Of a stretch of DNA of 64,000 bases, positions 43,385 to 52,799 are shown piece by piece. Origin of the DNA: Gordonibacter sp. Marseille-P4307 (GTDB taxonomy: Bacteria; Actinomycetota; Coriobacteriia; Coriobacteriales; Eggerthellaceae). The stretch spans positions 1,132,642 to 1,196,641 of the forward strand of contig NZ_UWPD01000001.1 in NCBI RefSeq assembly GCF_900604965.1, written 5' to 3'. Positions within the stretch are counted from its first letter, which is position 1. Each line of letters opens with the position of its first letter. The notes beneath the pieces are model-generated. The model worked only from the letters and a program-made list of their open reading frames with translations, ran no database searches and was not told where the DNA came from. Made by a program: the position numbers and the translations under genes.

Positions 43385-44791
43385 GTGGGGGATCGTCGCA
43401 ACAACGGTGGTGCGGGTGGGCAGAGCTCTTTTCCCAAGTCCGATCTGTATCCTTGGGGGGATGCCCGTGCCGTGCTCCTTGTCGATCTGGACGCGTTCTT
43501 CGCTTCGGTCGAGCAGCTCGATCATCCTGCTTGGAGGGGAAAGCCCGTCATCGTGGGTGGAAGCCCCGACAGGAGGGGGGTGGTTTCCACCTGTTCGTAC
43601 GAGGCGCGCGCGTTTGGGGTGCGCAGCGCCATGCCCTCGTCGCAGGCGGCGGTTCTGTGCCCTCGGGCTATCTGGACCGAAGGCCGCTTTCATCGCTACC
43701 GCGAAGTTTCCAACCAGGTCATGGGCATTCTCTTCGATGAAACTCCCCATGTGCGGCAGGTGAGCATCGACGAGGCGTTTCTCGACGTGACGCCCGGTCG
43801 CGGGTTCGAAGAGCATCCGGTCGAGGTGGCTTCGCGCATACAGCGGCGCGTTCGAGACCTGGGGGTAAGCTGTTCGATCGGGGTTGCGGCCTCGAAGTCC
43901 ATCGCCAAGATTGCCTCCGATTTCGACAAGCCCTGCGGCCTGACCGTGGTCTATCCGGGTTCCGAGCGCGCGTTCGTGGAAGGGATGCCGGTAAGGAAGC
44001 TCAGCGGCATCGGTGCATCCGCCGAGCGGAAACTCAAGTCGATTGGCATAGAGACCCTGGGTGATCTCATGGACGCCGACGATGTGCGCATCGAGCGTCT
44101 GTTCGGCAAGGTGGGGCGTACGATGCTCGATCGTGCGCGCGGTGTCGAGATGGGAAGGACCGATCCCGACGACGAGGTGAAATCGGTTTCGAGCGAAACG
44201 ACGTTCGGGATGGATGCGTCCACTCGGGAAGAGGTGCTGGCCGCCGTGAGCTCGATGGCGGCGAAGGTGGGCCGTCGGTTACGCCGCAAGGGGTTGAAAG
44301 GGCGCACGCTGACCTTGAAGATGCGCTTTGCAGATCGAGGGGTGCACTCCGTCCAGCGCCGGCTGCCGGAACCGACCGACAGCGAGTTCGCGTTCGATCG
44401 CGCGCTCGCATCGATGCTTGCGGAGCTCTGGCGCGAAGGCACGAGCGTGCGGCTGGTCGGGGTGGCCGTTACCGGGTTCGACGAGCGTCCGATTCAGCAG
44501 TCCCTCTTCGATGCCGGGTCGTTTTCGGCGTCGAGCGCACGCGGCGGCTCGGCGACACCGGTGGTAGACGACCGGTTCGCAAGCGCGCCCCGCGCTACTG
44601 CGGCCCAGCATACGGTTGGGCTGACGGACGCCCAAAAGGCGCGCGACGCGCGCAAGACCGACGAGCTGCTCTGCGCCACCGATCGGGTGCGTGATCGTTT
44701 CGGGGAAGACGCTCTGCTTTACGGCAAGGAGATACGAACGCGCGGAAACACCACGGGATCAAGTTCTAAGAATCCTGCAGATTATAAATAG
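43385..44791 (+). CDS. dinB: DNA polymerase IV (Y-family)
   Basis: A 468-residue translesion polymerase. Catalytic acids lie in LLVDLDAFFASVEQ and VSIDEAFLDVTP; SCSIGVAASKSIAKIASD and the thumb HhH region LSGIGASAERKLKSIGI follow, then the little-finger domain. QQSLFD near the C-terminus is a beta-clamp binding motif. A Ser/Ala/Arg-rich tail of about 100 residues follows it, unusual since the clamp motif normally ends the protein. GTG 43385 follows AAGGGGG; a TTG nine codons upstream, two bases after copA, is also possible. Confidence 0.92.
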   Translation: MGDRRNNGGAGGQSSFPKSDLYPWGDARAVLLVDLDAFFASVEQLDHPAWRGKPVIVGGSPDRRGVVSTCSYEARAFGVRSAMPSSQAAVLCPRAIWTEGRFHRYREVSNQVMGILFDETPHVRQVSIDEAFLDVTPGRGFEEHPVEVASRIQRRVRDLGVSCSIGVAASKSIAKIASDFDKPCGLTVVYPGSERAFVEGMPVRKLSGIGASAERKLKSIGIETLGDLMDADDVRIERLFGKVGRTMLDRARGVEMGRTDPDDEVKSVSSETTFGMDASTREEVLAAVSSMAAKVGRRLRRKGLKGRTLTLKMRFADRGVHSVQRRLPEPTDSEFAFDRALASMLAELWREGTSVRLVGVAVTGFDERPIQQSLFDAGSFSASSARGGSATPVVDDRFASAPRATAAQHTVGLTDAQKARDARKTDELLCATDRVRDRFGEDALLYGKEIRTRGNTTGSSSKNPADYK

Positions 44792-44852
44792 AAAATAGTT
44801 TTGTTTAATTAAATCAAAACTATTAATCAATAGATAAAAATTTACTATTTTC
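44791..44852. terminator. AT-rich nested inverted repeats between dinB and degV
   Basis: AATAGTTTTG (44794-44803) pairs with CAAAACTATT (44815-44824), and a wider GAAAATAGT/ACTATTTTC pair (44791-44799, 44844-44852) encloses it. The stretch is strikingly AT-rich between convergent genes and probably terminates both. Confidence 0.5.
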
Positions 44853-45720
44853 GACCCGTTGCCAAGAAGAAGAGCGCCAGCGTTCCAGGACCCGAATGAG
44901 CGCCGATCACCGGATCGATGTAGTTGATGACGATGTCGATGCCCTTCCAGCGTTCGCGGATGAGGGCGGCCAGCGCCTCGGCGTCTTCCAGGCAGTCGCC
45001 GTGGGTGATGAACACGGTTTGCTCCTCAACGGGCGCAAGCGCGGTTTCCTCCATATGCCTGAAGAGCCCCTGGATGGACTTCTTCCTGCCACGCGTCTTT
45101 TCGAGGGGTATCAGACGCCCTTCGTCGTCAACGTGCATGACGGGTTTGATGTTCAGCATGGTGCCCGCCCATGCGCTGGTGCGCGATACGCGCCCGCCGC
45201 GGAAGAGGAACATGAGGTCGTCGACGGTGAACCAGTGCGCCAGGTGCAGCTTGCTGTCTTCCACCCAGTCGCGCACCTCTTCGATGGAGGCGCCCTTGCT
45301 TGCCATGAGGGCGGCTTTGTACACCAAAAGCCCCTCTCCGCCCGAAGCGGCCAGCGTGTCGACGTAGAGAACCTTGCGTTCGGGGTATTCCCGTGCAAGC
45401 TGGTCGAGCAGTAGGGCGGTTGCCTGGAAGGTGCCGGACAGTGCCGAGGAGAACCCGAGGTACAGCAGGTCGCTTCCCCTGTCGAGGATGGCGCGCAGGG
45501 TCTCTTCTGACGCGGACAGGATGGGAAGCGAGGTGCTGATGGTCTTTCCCGCGCGCATCATGGTGTAGAAGCGCTTCAGATCTGATTTCTCGCCTTTGAG
45601 GTAGCTTTGGTGGGCGACGCCGTCGATGGTGAACTGCAGGGGCAGCACATGGATGCCGAACCGGTCGATCACGTCGTCGACGAGGTTGCTGCTTGTATCG
45701 GTGACCAGCTCGAAATTCAT
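44845..45720 (-). CDS. DegV-family fatty-acid-binding protein
   Basis: A 291-residue DegV/FakB-type protein: an N-terminal EDD fold with VTDTSSNL, YLGFSSALSGTFQ (fatty acid carboxylate Ser/Thr region) and VDTLAASGGEGLLVYKA, and a C-terminal domain with LFRGGRVSRTSA and GPGTLALFFLA. FakB proteins present fatty acids to the kinase FakA; no fakA is in this window. The sequence overlaps the terminator region at its 3' end. Confidence 0.9.
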   Translation of the reverse strand: MNFELVTDTSSNLVDDVIDRFGIHVLPLQFTIDGVAHQSYLKGEKSDLKRFYTMMRAGKTISTSLPILSASEETLRAILDRGSDLLYLGFSSALSGTFQATALLLDQLAREYPERKVLYVDTLAASGGEGLLVYKAALMASKGASIEEVRDWVEDSKLHLAHWFTVDDLMFLFRGGRVSRTSAWAGTMLNIKPVMHVDDEGRLIPLEKTRGRKKSIQGLFRHMEETALAPVEEQTVFITHGDCLEDAEALAALIRERWKGIDIVINYIDPVIGAHSGPGTLALFFLATGRK

Positions 45721-45824
45721 AGGCCTCCATCCCTTCGCCTGAGATAACGGACGAGCCGTTGCGGTATGGTTTTCCGAAATTCTACGGGTTGTGCGAAATG
45801 CACGTTGCCCATCGCATTATCGCA

Positions 45825-45867
45825 TATACTGGACGGGTTTATTGCATCGCGCGCAGCCGCGCGATGC
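45825..45867 (+). promoter_or_regulatory. ileS promoter -10 and leader hairpin
   Basis: TATACT at 45825-45830 is followed by a perfect 10-bp stem GCATCGCGCG/CGCGCGATGC (45844-45867) within the short leader. There is no room for a T-box. The hairpin may protect the mRNA 5' end or bind a regulator. Confidence 0.5.
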
Positions 45868-45894
45868 CGAGGATAACGCAGGAGGGGTCATCAG

Positions 45895-48750
45895 GTGGCG
45901 AATACGTACAAGGCAACGATGAACCTGCCCCAAACCGATTTCTCGATGAAGGCGAACCTGGCTCATAACGAGCCCAAGCGCCTTTTGAAATGGGAGCAGG
46001 AGCATATCTACGAGACGGTTCTGGAGAAGAACAAGGATGGCGAGCCGTTCATTCTCCACGACGGCCCTCCGTATGCGAACGGCCCCATTCATATCGGACA
46101 CGCCTTCAACAAGATCCTCAAAGACTTCGTGCTGAAGAGCCGCGCCCAGCGCGGCTACTACACGCCCTACATCCCCGGTTGGGACTGCCACGGCCAGCCC
46201 ATCGAGCACATGGTGGAAACCACCCTCGGCCCCGAGAAGATGGCCGCCATCGACCAGCCTACGCTGCGCCGCCTGTGCCGCGAATGGGCCGAGAAGTACG
46301 TGTACATCCAGCGCGAGGGTTTCAAGCGCCTCGGCGTCAACGCCGACTGGGAGCACCCCTACCTCACGTTCCAGCCGAACTTCGAGTCGGGCAACGTCGA
46401 AATCTTCAAGGAAATGTACCTGAACGGCTCGGTGTATCGCGGTCGCAAGCCCATCCACTGGTGCAAGCGCTGCCACACCGCCTTGGCCGAGGCCGAGATC
46501 GAGTACTCAGACGAGACGTCGCCGTCCCTGTTCGTTCGCTTCGAGATGACCTCCATGCCCGAGCGGTTTGCCGAAGTCGGCGCCGAGGGCACGGCCTGGG
46601 TTCTCATTTGGACTACGACGGCGTGGACGCTTCCCGCCAACGCCGCGGTGTGCCTTGCTCCCGAGGCCGATTACGTGATGGTCGTGGCCGACGGAAAGAA
46701 CCATCTGATGGCCGAAGCGCTGGTCGAGCGCATTGCCGAGGTGGTGGGCTGGCAGGAGTGGTCGGTGATATCGGATGCCGCCGGCGATCCGGTTCGCTAC
46801 AAGGGGACCGAGCTTGCGGGCCTCTCCTACGTGTGCCCCGTGCGCAAGGACCGTACCGGCACGTTTATCTACGGCGACCATGTCACGTTGGAGGACGGAA
46901 CCGGCGTCGTGCACACCGCTCCCGGCCACGGCCAGGAAGACTATTTGGTGGCGCTGAAGTTTGGCGTGCCTCTGTACATGCCGGTTGACGACGACGGCAG
47001 GCTTACCGACGAGGCGGGCGAGCGGTTCGCGGGCATGGACACCGACGAGGTGGCCGACGAGATGATCGCGTATCTCACCGAGGAGGGCGCGCTGGTTGCG
47101 GCCAAGGAGATCACGCACAGCTATCCGCATTGCTGGCGCTGCCATCAGCCGGTCATCTTCCGCGCGACCGATCAGTGGTTCGTTTCGATGGATCGAAACG
47201 ACCTGCGCGCGAACGCGCTCGACGCCATCGACAACCAGGTTCGATGGGTTCCCGACTGGGCCAAGAACCGCATCGGCTCCATGGTGGCCGACCGCCCCGA
47301 CTGGTGCATTTCGCGCCAGCGCTCATGGGGCGTTCCCATTCCCGTGTTCAAGTGCGCGAAGTGCGGCGAGACCGTGGCCACGGCCGAAACCTTCGATGCG
47401 ATTATCGATCTGTTTGAGCGAGAGGGCGCCGATGCCTGGTTCACGCGCGATCCTCGAGAGTACCTGCCGGCCGGCACGCATTGCGCGCACTGCGGATGCG
47501 ACGAGCTTGTGCCCGAGAAAGACATCTTGGATGTGTGGTGGGAGTCCGGCGTGTCCCACGCCAGCGTTTTGAAGCACCGTGCAAGCGAGGGGCTGCGCTG
47601 GCCAGCCGACCTGTACCTCGAGGGTTCCGACCAGCATCGCGGCTGGTTCCAGTCGTCGCTGCTCACGTCGGTGGGGGCGTTCGGAACCGCGCCCTACCGC
47701 GCGGTCATGCACTGCGGGTTCACGGTCGATGCCAACGGCGAGAAGATGTCGAAGTCGAAGGGAAACGGCATCGATCCCGCCGAAGTCACGAGCAAGTACG
47801 GCGCCGATATCCTGCGCCTTTGGGTGTCGAGCGTCGATTACTCCCAGGATGTGCGCATCTCCGACGACATCCTGGCCCAGGTTTCCGGAACGTATCGCCG
47901 CTTCCGCAACACCCTGCGCTTTATCTTGGGCAGCCTGTCGGATTTCGACTTCGAAAAGAATGCCGTCGCCTCGTGGGACGATCTCACCCCGGTCGATCAG
48001 TGGATGATGGTGCGCACGCGCGAACTGCTCCGTGCGGTCGAGGCGGCCTACGATGAATACCGCTTCCACAACGTGTACCGCCTCATCTACGATTTCGTGG
48101 TGGGCGATCTGTCGGCCATCTACATGGAGACCTCGAAGGACCGCCTGTACTCCGAGGCCCCCGATTCCCCCTTGCGTCGAAGCGCCCAGACCGTTCTCAT
48201 GAACGTTCTGGAAGTTATGGTGCGGATCCTTGCGCCCGTCCTCACGTTCACGACCGACGAGGTGTGGGAGAGCTACCCCGAGGCCGAGCGCGCACGCGAA
48301 GGACGTCCGTCCAACGTCCAGTTGGCCGGCTGGCCCGAGGAAAGCGGTTTCGTGCCGGCCGTCCCCGAAGCGCGCGCCGCCGAGGTCGCCGGTCGTTTCG
48401 ACGTCGTGCTCGACGTGCGCGCCGCTGTGATGAAGCAGCTCGAAGACGCGCGCACGTCCCAGCTGGTGACCAAGAGCCAAGAGGCCGCGGTGTCCATCAC
48501 GGCGCCTGCCGAGGTGTTCGCGGTGCTGAAGGGCTTCGATCCGGCAGTGTTCGAGGAGCTGTTCGTGGTGTCCTCGGTTTCCCTCTCGCAAGGTGACGAT
48601 CTGACTGTCGAAGTGAGCCTTGCGGCAGGGGAGAAGTGCCCGCGCTGCTGGAACTACCGTACGTTGGGCGGAAACGAGCGTCACCCGCATGTGTGCGAAC
48701 GGTGCGCAGAGGTGCTTGACCAGCTCGGGTTTGAAGAGGAAACAGAATAG
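45895..48750 (+). CDS. ileS: Isoleucyl-tRNA synthetase
   Basis: A 951-residue class I synthetase. HIGH motif: PYANGPIHIGHAFN; KMSKS motif: GEKMSKSKGNG. The CP1 editing domain contains the threonine-rich WTTTAWTLPAN. The C-terminal zinc finger is CPRCWNYRT/CERC. GTG 45895 follows AGGAGGGG with good spacing. It is the bacterial-type (IleS1) form by length and zinc site. It heads ileS-lspA-rluD-hemH-coaBC. Confidence 0.96.
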   Translation: MANTYKATMNLPQTDFSMKANLAHNEPKRLLKWEQEHIYETVLEKNKDGEPFILHDGPPYANGPIHIGHAFNKILKDFVLKSRAQRGYYTPYIPGWDCHGQPIEHMVETTLGPEKMAAIDQPTLRRLCREWAEKYVYIQREGFKRLGVNADWEHPYLTFQPNFESGNVEIFKEMYLNGSVYRGRKPIHWCKRCHTALAEAEIEYSDETSPSLFVRFEMTSMPERFAEVGAEGTAWVLIWTTTAWTLPANAAVCLAPEADYVMVVADGKNHLMAEALVERIAEVVGWQEWSVISDAAGDPVRYKGTELAGLSYVCPVRKDRTGTFIYGDHVTLEDGTGVVHTAPGHGQEDYLVALKFGVPLYMPVDDDGRLTDEAGERFAGMDTDEVADEMIAYLTEEGALVAAKEITHSYPHCWRCHQPVIFRATDQWFVSMDRNDLRANALDAIDNQVRWVPDWAKNRIGSMVADRPDWCISRQRSWGVPIPVFKCAKCGETVATAETFDAIIDLFEREGADAWFTRDPREYLPAGTHCAHCGCDELVPEKDILDVWWESGVSHASVLKHRASEGLRWPADLYLEGSDQHRGWFQSSLLTSVGAFGTAPYRAVMHCGFTVDANGEKMSKSKGNGIDPAEVTSKYGADILRLWVSSVDYSQDVRISDDILAQVSGTYRRFRNTLRFILGSLSDFDFEKNAVASWDDLTPVDQWMMVRTRELLRAVEAAYDEYRFHNVYRLIYDFVVGDLSAIYMETSKDRLYSEAPDSPLRRSAQTVLMNVLEVMVRILAPVLTFTTDEVWESYPEAERAREGRPSNVQLAGWPEESGFVPAVPEARAAEVAGRFDVVLDVRAAVMKQLEDARTSQLVTKSQEAAVSITAPAEVFAVLKGFDPAVFEELFVVSSVSLSQGDDLTVEVSLAAGEKCPRCWNYRTLGGNERHPHVCERCAEVLDQLGFEEETE

Positions 48751-48763
48751 ATCGGACGTTTTC

Positions 48764-49318
48764 TTGCGCGAATTTCTCGATAGACGCGGTGCGGGAGCGG
48801 CGACCCCCGACGGTTCGCCCTCTCGTTGCGGCTTGAAGGCCGTTGCGTTCGTCTGCATGGGTATCATGTGGGTGCTCGTCGACCTGTATACGAAAAGCCT
48901 GTTTGCCGACGTTAAGGTGGGACAGCTGGTTGCGGGCCCGTTTGCGGGCATCTTCGATATCCGTCTCGTTCACAACAGGGGTGCTGCCTGGGGAATGCTG
49001 GCCGATTCGACGTTCGCTTTGGGAGTGTTCTCCGCGGTGATGTGCGGCGCGGCGTTCGTGTACTTCCTCTTTACGGTGAAGCGCGCGTCATGGCTCGAGA
49101 CCATCGGGCTTGCGCTGATCGTGGGCGGCGGCGTCGGCAATGCGATCGATCGGTTCATCCAGGGCTACGTGGTCGATTTCATCGAGGCGACGTTCATCGA
49201 TTTTCCGGTGTTCAATGTTGCCGATATCGGTGTCACCTGCGGCATCGTGTTGTTTATGTTGGGTGTTTTGATGTCGGGCGCGCATATCGAGGACTCAGCG
49301 GCCGAGAAAGCCGAGTAA
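48764..49318 (+). CDS. lspA: Lipoprotein signal peptidase (signal peptidase II)
   Basis: An aspartyl membrane protease that removes lipoprotein signal peptides. Four helices are visible; the catalytic Asps lie in GNAIDRFIQGYVVDFI and FNVADIGVTCG, with VHNRGAAWGML in the periplasmic-side loop. The start is uncertain: TTG 48764 (184 residues) is the first after ileS, with a poor ribosome site; translation coupled to ileS from a TTG at 48731 is possible. The N-terminal 25 residues are basic and non-conserved. Confidence 0.9.
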   Translation: MREFLDRRGAGAATPDGSPSRCGLKAVAFVCMGIMWVLVDLYTKSLFADVKVGQLVAGPFAGIFDIRLVHNRGAAWGMLADSTFALGVFSAVMCGAAFVYFLFTVKRASWLETIGLALIVGGGVGNAIDRFIQGYVVDFIEATFIDFPVFNVADIGVTCGIVLFMLGVLMSGAHIEDSAAEKAE

Positions 49319-49327
49319 GGGGAAACC

Positions 49328-50392
49328 ATGGCCGCATCACGCGTGTACATCGTCGCTTCGGGCGAGGAGGGAACAAGGCTCGACGTCCTGCTGGCGGACA
49401 GGGGGCTGTTCTCGAGCCGTTCCGCGGCTGTTCGGGCCATCGAGGCGGGAAGCGTTTTGGTGAAAGGCCGACCTGCGGCCAAGAAACTTGCGGTCAAAGC
49501 GGGGGATCCGATCGTCTACACGGTCGAGGAAGTGCTTGCGCAAGAGTCCGCCCCGATGCGCGGGGAAGACATCGACCTGGATATTCGCTTCGAGGACGAC
49601 CATCTTATCGTGCTGTCGAAGCAGGTAGGGCTTGTGTGCCATCCCTCGGACGATCACCGCGACGGAACGCTCGTGCATGCGCTCGTGCACCACTGCGGCG
49701 ATCAGAACCTGTGCAATGTCCAGGGGGACAGCGATCGTCGGGGCATCGTGCATCGGTTGGACATGGATACCAGCGGGCTGATGCTGGCCGCCAAGACCGA
49801 TGCGGCGGGCGAGGCGCTTATGCGGGCTATTCAGGATCGCGTGGTCGATCGGCACTACCTTGCGCTGGTGCACGGCATCATTGCTCACGATACGGGTATG
49901 ATCGATGCCCCCATCGCTCGTTCGGCCAAGGATCGGAAGCGCATGGCGGTGCGCGACGTCCCTTCGGCGCGCGACGCCATCACCACCTTCCATGTTCTCG
50001 AGCGCTTCGAAGCGGCGCGCTTCGACGACGGATACACGCTCATCGATTGCAAGCTGTTTACCGGGCGCACTCATCAGATCCGCGTGCATATGGAGTACAC
50101 GCGCCATCCGTTGGTGGGCGAGCCGGCTTACACGTCGGGCATGCCGAAGAAGGGCGATCCGAACCTGGGGCTCAGACGACAGTTCCTCCACTCCTTCAAA
50201 CTGGCGCTCGACCATCCCGCAACGGGAGAGCGCCTTGAATTTGCCGACAACGTGCCGCGTGATCTGCAGGAGGCCCTTGACGGGTTGGCTGATCGCAGCA
50301 TGGGCCGTACGGCGGCGGGCACAGAGGCGTTCGAGCTTTTGGCGCGTTCGCCAAGGCCCAGCGTCGAGGGGGTTCCGTTGTCGGAATCCTAG
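49328..50392 (+). CDS. rluD: RluA/RluD-family rRNA pseudouridine synthase
   Basis: A 354-residue enzyme with an N-terminal S4 RNA-binding domain (about 14-75, GTRLDVLLADRGLFSSRSAA) and the synthase domain. The catalytic Asp lies in GIVHRLDMDTSGLML, and GRTHQIRVHMEY is the second family motif. The RNA site modified (23S helix 69 for RluD) is inferred only from family. ATG 49328 follows AAGGGGAA, ten bases after lspA. Confidence 0.9.
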   Translation: MAASRVYIVASGEEGTRLDVLLADRGLFSSRSAAVRAIEAGSVLVKGRPAAKKLAVKAGDPIVYTVEEVLAQESAPMRGEDIDLDIRFEDDHLIVLSKQVGLVCHPSDDHRDGTLVHALVHHCGDQNLCNVQGDSDRRGIVHRLDMDTSGLMLAAKTDAAGEALMRAIQDRVVDRHYLALVHGIIAHDTGMIDAPIARSAKDRKRMAVRDVPSARDAITTFHVLERFEAARFDDGYTLIDCKLFTGRTHQIRVHMEYTRHPLVGEPAYTSGMPKKGDPNLGLRRQFLHSFKLALDHPATGERLEFADNVPRDLQEALDGLADRSMGRTAAGTEAFELLARSPRPSVEGVPLSES

Positions 50393-50430
50393 CGGGTGTA
50401 ATCCCGCGCTCGATCGAGCACGGGGAGAGT

Positions 50431-51465
50431 ATGAGCGATGACGAGGTGATGAATATGGCCGAATCCACAGAGAAAACGGGGGTGCTCCTCGTCAACACGG
50501 GGTCGCCCGACGGACCGACGCCGCGCAGCGTGAGGACGTTTCTGAAACAGATGCTTTCCGATCGGCGGCTTGTCCACCATATCAACCGAGTGGCCTGGAG
50601 CCTCGTTCTGCGCCTGTTCATTCTTCCCCATCGCGGGGTCACGTCGGCGGAGCGGTACAAGAAGGTGTGGACTGACGAGGGGTCGCCCCTTATGGCGGCC
50701 AGCGTGAGGCTCGCCGCGGAAATCGAGCGGTCGCTGCGGCAGGAGGGTCGCGATGTGGTCGTGCGCCTGGGGATGAACTACGGCAATCCCTCCATCGTAT
50801 CGGGTCTGTCCGAACTGCGAGCCGCCGGCGCGACGAGCCTGGTGGTTCTGCCGATGTATCCGCAGAGCGCATTTTCGACGACGGGTTCCGCAACGGATCG
50901 CGTGCAGAGGGCCGTGTCCCGCATGAAATGGGACGTTCCCTACGAGATCATCGAGGATTATCACGACGATAAAACCTACGTCCGCGCGATCGCCGCATCG
51001 GTGAAGCATGCGGGGTTTCGTCCCCAGTCAAGCGATCGGCTGATATTCTCGTTCCACTCCATCCCCGTTCCCGATATCGAGGCGGGCGATACCTACGAGC
51101 TGCAGACCAGTGCCACCGCACTGGCGGTCGCCACCGAGCTGGGGCTTGACAGGCTGCGTTGGACCATCTGCTACCAAAGCAAGTTCGCTAAGTACTGCGA
51201 ATGGCTGAAGCCCTCCACCGACGAGGTGGTTGCCCGATACGCCGAGGCGGGCGAGGGCCGGGTGTTCTTCGTGTGCCCCGGCTTCTCTGTGGACTGCCTT
51301 GAAACGCGCTACGATGTGTTCTACGAAATCCTTCCCGTTTTCGCTCAGAAAGCCCACATCCTTTCCCGATCGGGGGACGAGGCGACGTTCATCTACGTTC
51401 CCTGCCTGGGAAAGACCAATGCCCACGTGCGCGTCCTTACCGACGTCATCCGCCCCCGTCTCTAG
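50431..51465 (+). CDS. hemH: Ferrochelatase
   Basis: A 344-residue class II chelatase inserting Fe2+ into a porphyrin. GVLLVNTGSPDGPTPRSVR opens the fold; the metal-site His is in FSFHSIP and the second site in FVCPGFSVDCLET. The MNYGNPSI and LPMYPQSAFSTTGS segments are typical. In actinobacteria the physiological substrate is often coproporphyrin III, making it CpfC; the substrate cannot be told from sequence by eye and no partner gene is nearby. ATG 50431 follows GGGGAG. Confidence 0.92.
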   Translation: MSDDEVMNMAESTEKTGVLLVNTGSPDGPTPRSVRTFLKQMLSDRRLVHHINRVAWSLVLRLFILPHRGVTSAERYKKVWTDEGSPLMAASVRLAAEIERSLRQEGRDVVVRLGMNYGNPSIVSGLSELRAAGATSLVVLPMYPQSAFSTTGSATDRVQRAVSRMKWDVPYEIIEDYHDDKTYVRAIAASVKHAGFRPQSSDRLIFSFHSIPVPDIEAGDTYELQTSATALAVATELGLDRLRWTICYQSKFAKYCEWLKPSTDEVVARYAEAGEGRVFFVCPGFSVDCLETRYDVFYEILPVFAQKAHILSRSGDEATFIYVPCLGKTNAHVRVLTDVIRPRL

Positions 51466-51473
51466 GAGAACCG

Positions 51474-52670
51474 TTGAGTGATTCCAATCGGCCAACCGTG
51501 GTTATCGGCGTTACCGGCTGCGTGGCGATATACAAGACCTGCGAGGTCATCCGCCTTCTGCAGAAGAGGGGAGTGCGCGCCAAGGTGATCATGACCCAGC
51601 ATGCGTGCGGGTTCATCGATCCCACTATGTTTCGGTCGCTGACGCGCGAGCCCGTCGCGGTGGGTTTGTTCGACGATCCGTCGGATCCCATTCATCATAT
51701 TTCCCTGGCGAAGGAAGCCGACGTGTTCGCCATCGTTCCCTGTACGGTGAACGTGATCGCCAAGATCGCGTGCGGCATTGCCGACGATCTGCTTACCACC
51801 ACGGCGCTTGCAACGATCGCGCCCATCGTGATCGCCCCTGCGGCGAACGTGAACATGTACGAGGCCCGCGTGTCGAAGGAGAACCGAGATCGGCTTCGTG
51901 CCCGCGGCGTGCGCATGGTGGAGGCCGAGAGCGGATACCTGGCCTGTGGAGACGAGGGGCGGGGTCGCATGGCCGAACCCGCCGACATCGTCGAGGCGAT
52001 TTGCGCCGAGCTGGGGATGTCCCGCGATCTTGAGGGAAAGAAAGTGCTGGTCACAGCGGGACCGACAGTTGAACCTGTCGATCCGGTGCGTTATCTGTCG
52101 AACCGTTCCTCGGGGAAGATGGGATTCGAGATCGCCAAGGCCGCTGCACGTCGCGGGGCCGAGGTCTTTTTGGTAACGGGACCGGTGGCCTTAGGAGATC
52201 CCGCAGGGGTCGAAACGGTGCGCGTCGAGACGGCTTGCGAGATGCTCGACGCAGTGGAGAGGCGATTCGAAGAGGTCGATATTGCCGTGTTCGCCGCCGC
52301 CGTCGCCGATATGCGACCGGCAACGCCCGCCTCCAGGAAGCTGAAAAAGGGCTCGGATGCCGATGCTCTGGCCCGTATCGAACTGGTGGAGAACCCCGAT
52401 ATTCTCGCCACGATGGCCCATCGTAAATCGAGGCAGGTCGTAGTGGGGTTCGCCGCCGAGACCGACGATGTGGTGGAGAATGCGCGCAGGAAGCTTCGCT
52501 CGAAGGGGGCCGACTACATCGTCGCTAATTTCGTGGGAGAAGGCGGAGCCTTCGACGCCGACGACAACGAGGTGGTGGTGGTGGGCGCCGACGGGGATCG
52601 ATCGTACCCGCGGTTGCCGAAGGCGGCGGTGGCCGACGCGCTGTTCGACTGCATTCTGGGCGATCGCTAG
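51474..52670 (+). CDS. coaBC: Bifunctional phosphopantothenoylcysteine decarboxylase/synthetase
   Basis: A 398-residue coenzyme A biosynthetic enzyme. The CoaC flavodecarboxylase half has the catalytic His in HHISLAKEAD, GIADDLLTT, and PAANVNMY in place of the usual PAMNxxMW, keeping the essential Asn. The CoaB half starts at KKVLVTAGPTVEPVDPVRYLSNRSSGKMG (about 188-216) and includes AAAVADMRP and GFAAETDD. TTG 51474 follows AGGAGAA, nine bases after hemH. Confidence 0.93.
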   Translation: MSDSNRPTVVIGVTGCVAIYKTCEVIRLLQKRGVRAKVIMTQHACGFIDPTMFRSLTREPVAVGLFDDPSDPIHHISLAKEADVFAIVPCTVNVIAKIACGIADDLLTTTALATIAPIVIAPAANVNMYEARVSKENRDRLRARGVRMVEAESGYLACGDEGRGRMAEPADIVEAICAELGMSRDLEGKKVLVTAGPTVEPVDPVRYLSNRSSGKMGFEIAKAAARRGAEVFLVTGPVALGDPAGVETVRVETACEMLDAVERRFEEVDIAVFAAAVADMRPATPASRKLKKGSDADALARIELVENPDILATMAHRKSRQVVVGFAAETDDVVENARRKLRSKGADYIVANFVGEGGAFDADDNEVVVVGADGDRSYPRLPKAAVADALFDCILGDR

Positions 52671-52738
52671 ACGTGGTGGCATTACCCGCGTATTCGCGTC
52701 CCGTTACTAAATTGTATGCAATTAAAAAGTGTTGCAAA

Positions 52739-52747
52739 TGATATAGT
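52739..52747 (+). promoter_or_regulatory. Extended -10 promoter of the superoxide reductase gene
   Basis: TGATATAGT matches an extended -10 (TGN plus TATAGT), 53 bases before the start codon, in an AT-rich spacer. Confidence 0.55.
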
Positions 52748-52799
52748 CGTTCCAGCGACGTAAGAGAGGTCGCGATCAATTTCTTCGAGAGGAACCATC

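Noticed and set aside
45721-45894. T-box riboswitch before ileS
   Set aside because: The space between the -10 box and the start is only about 65 bases and no T-box sequence or specifier arm is visible.
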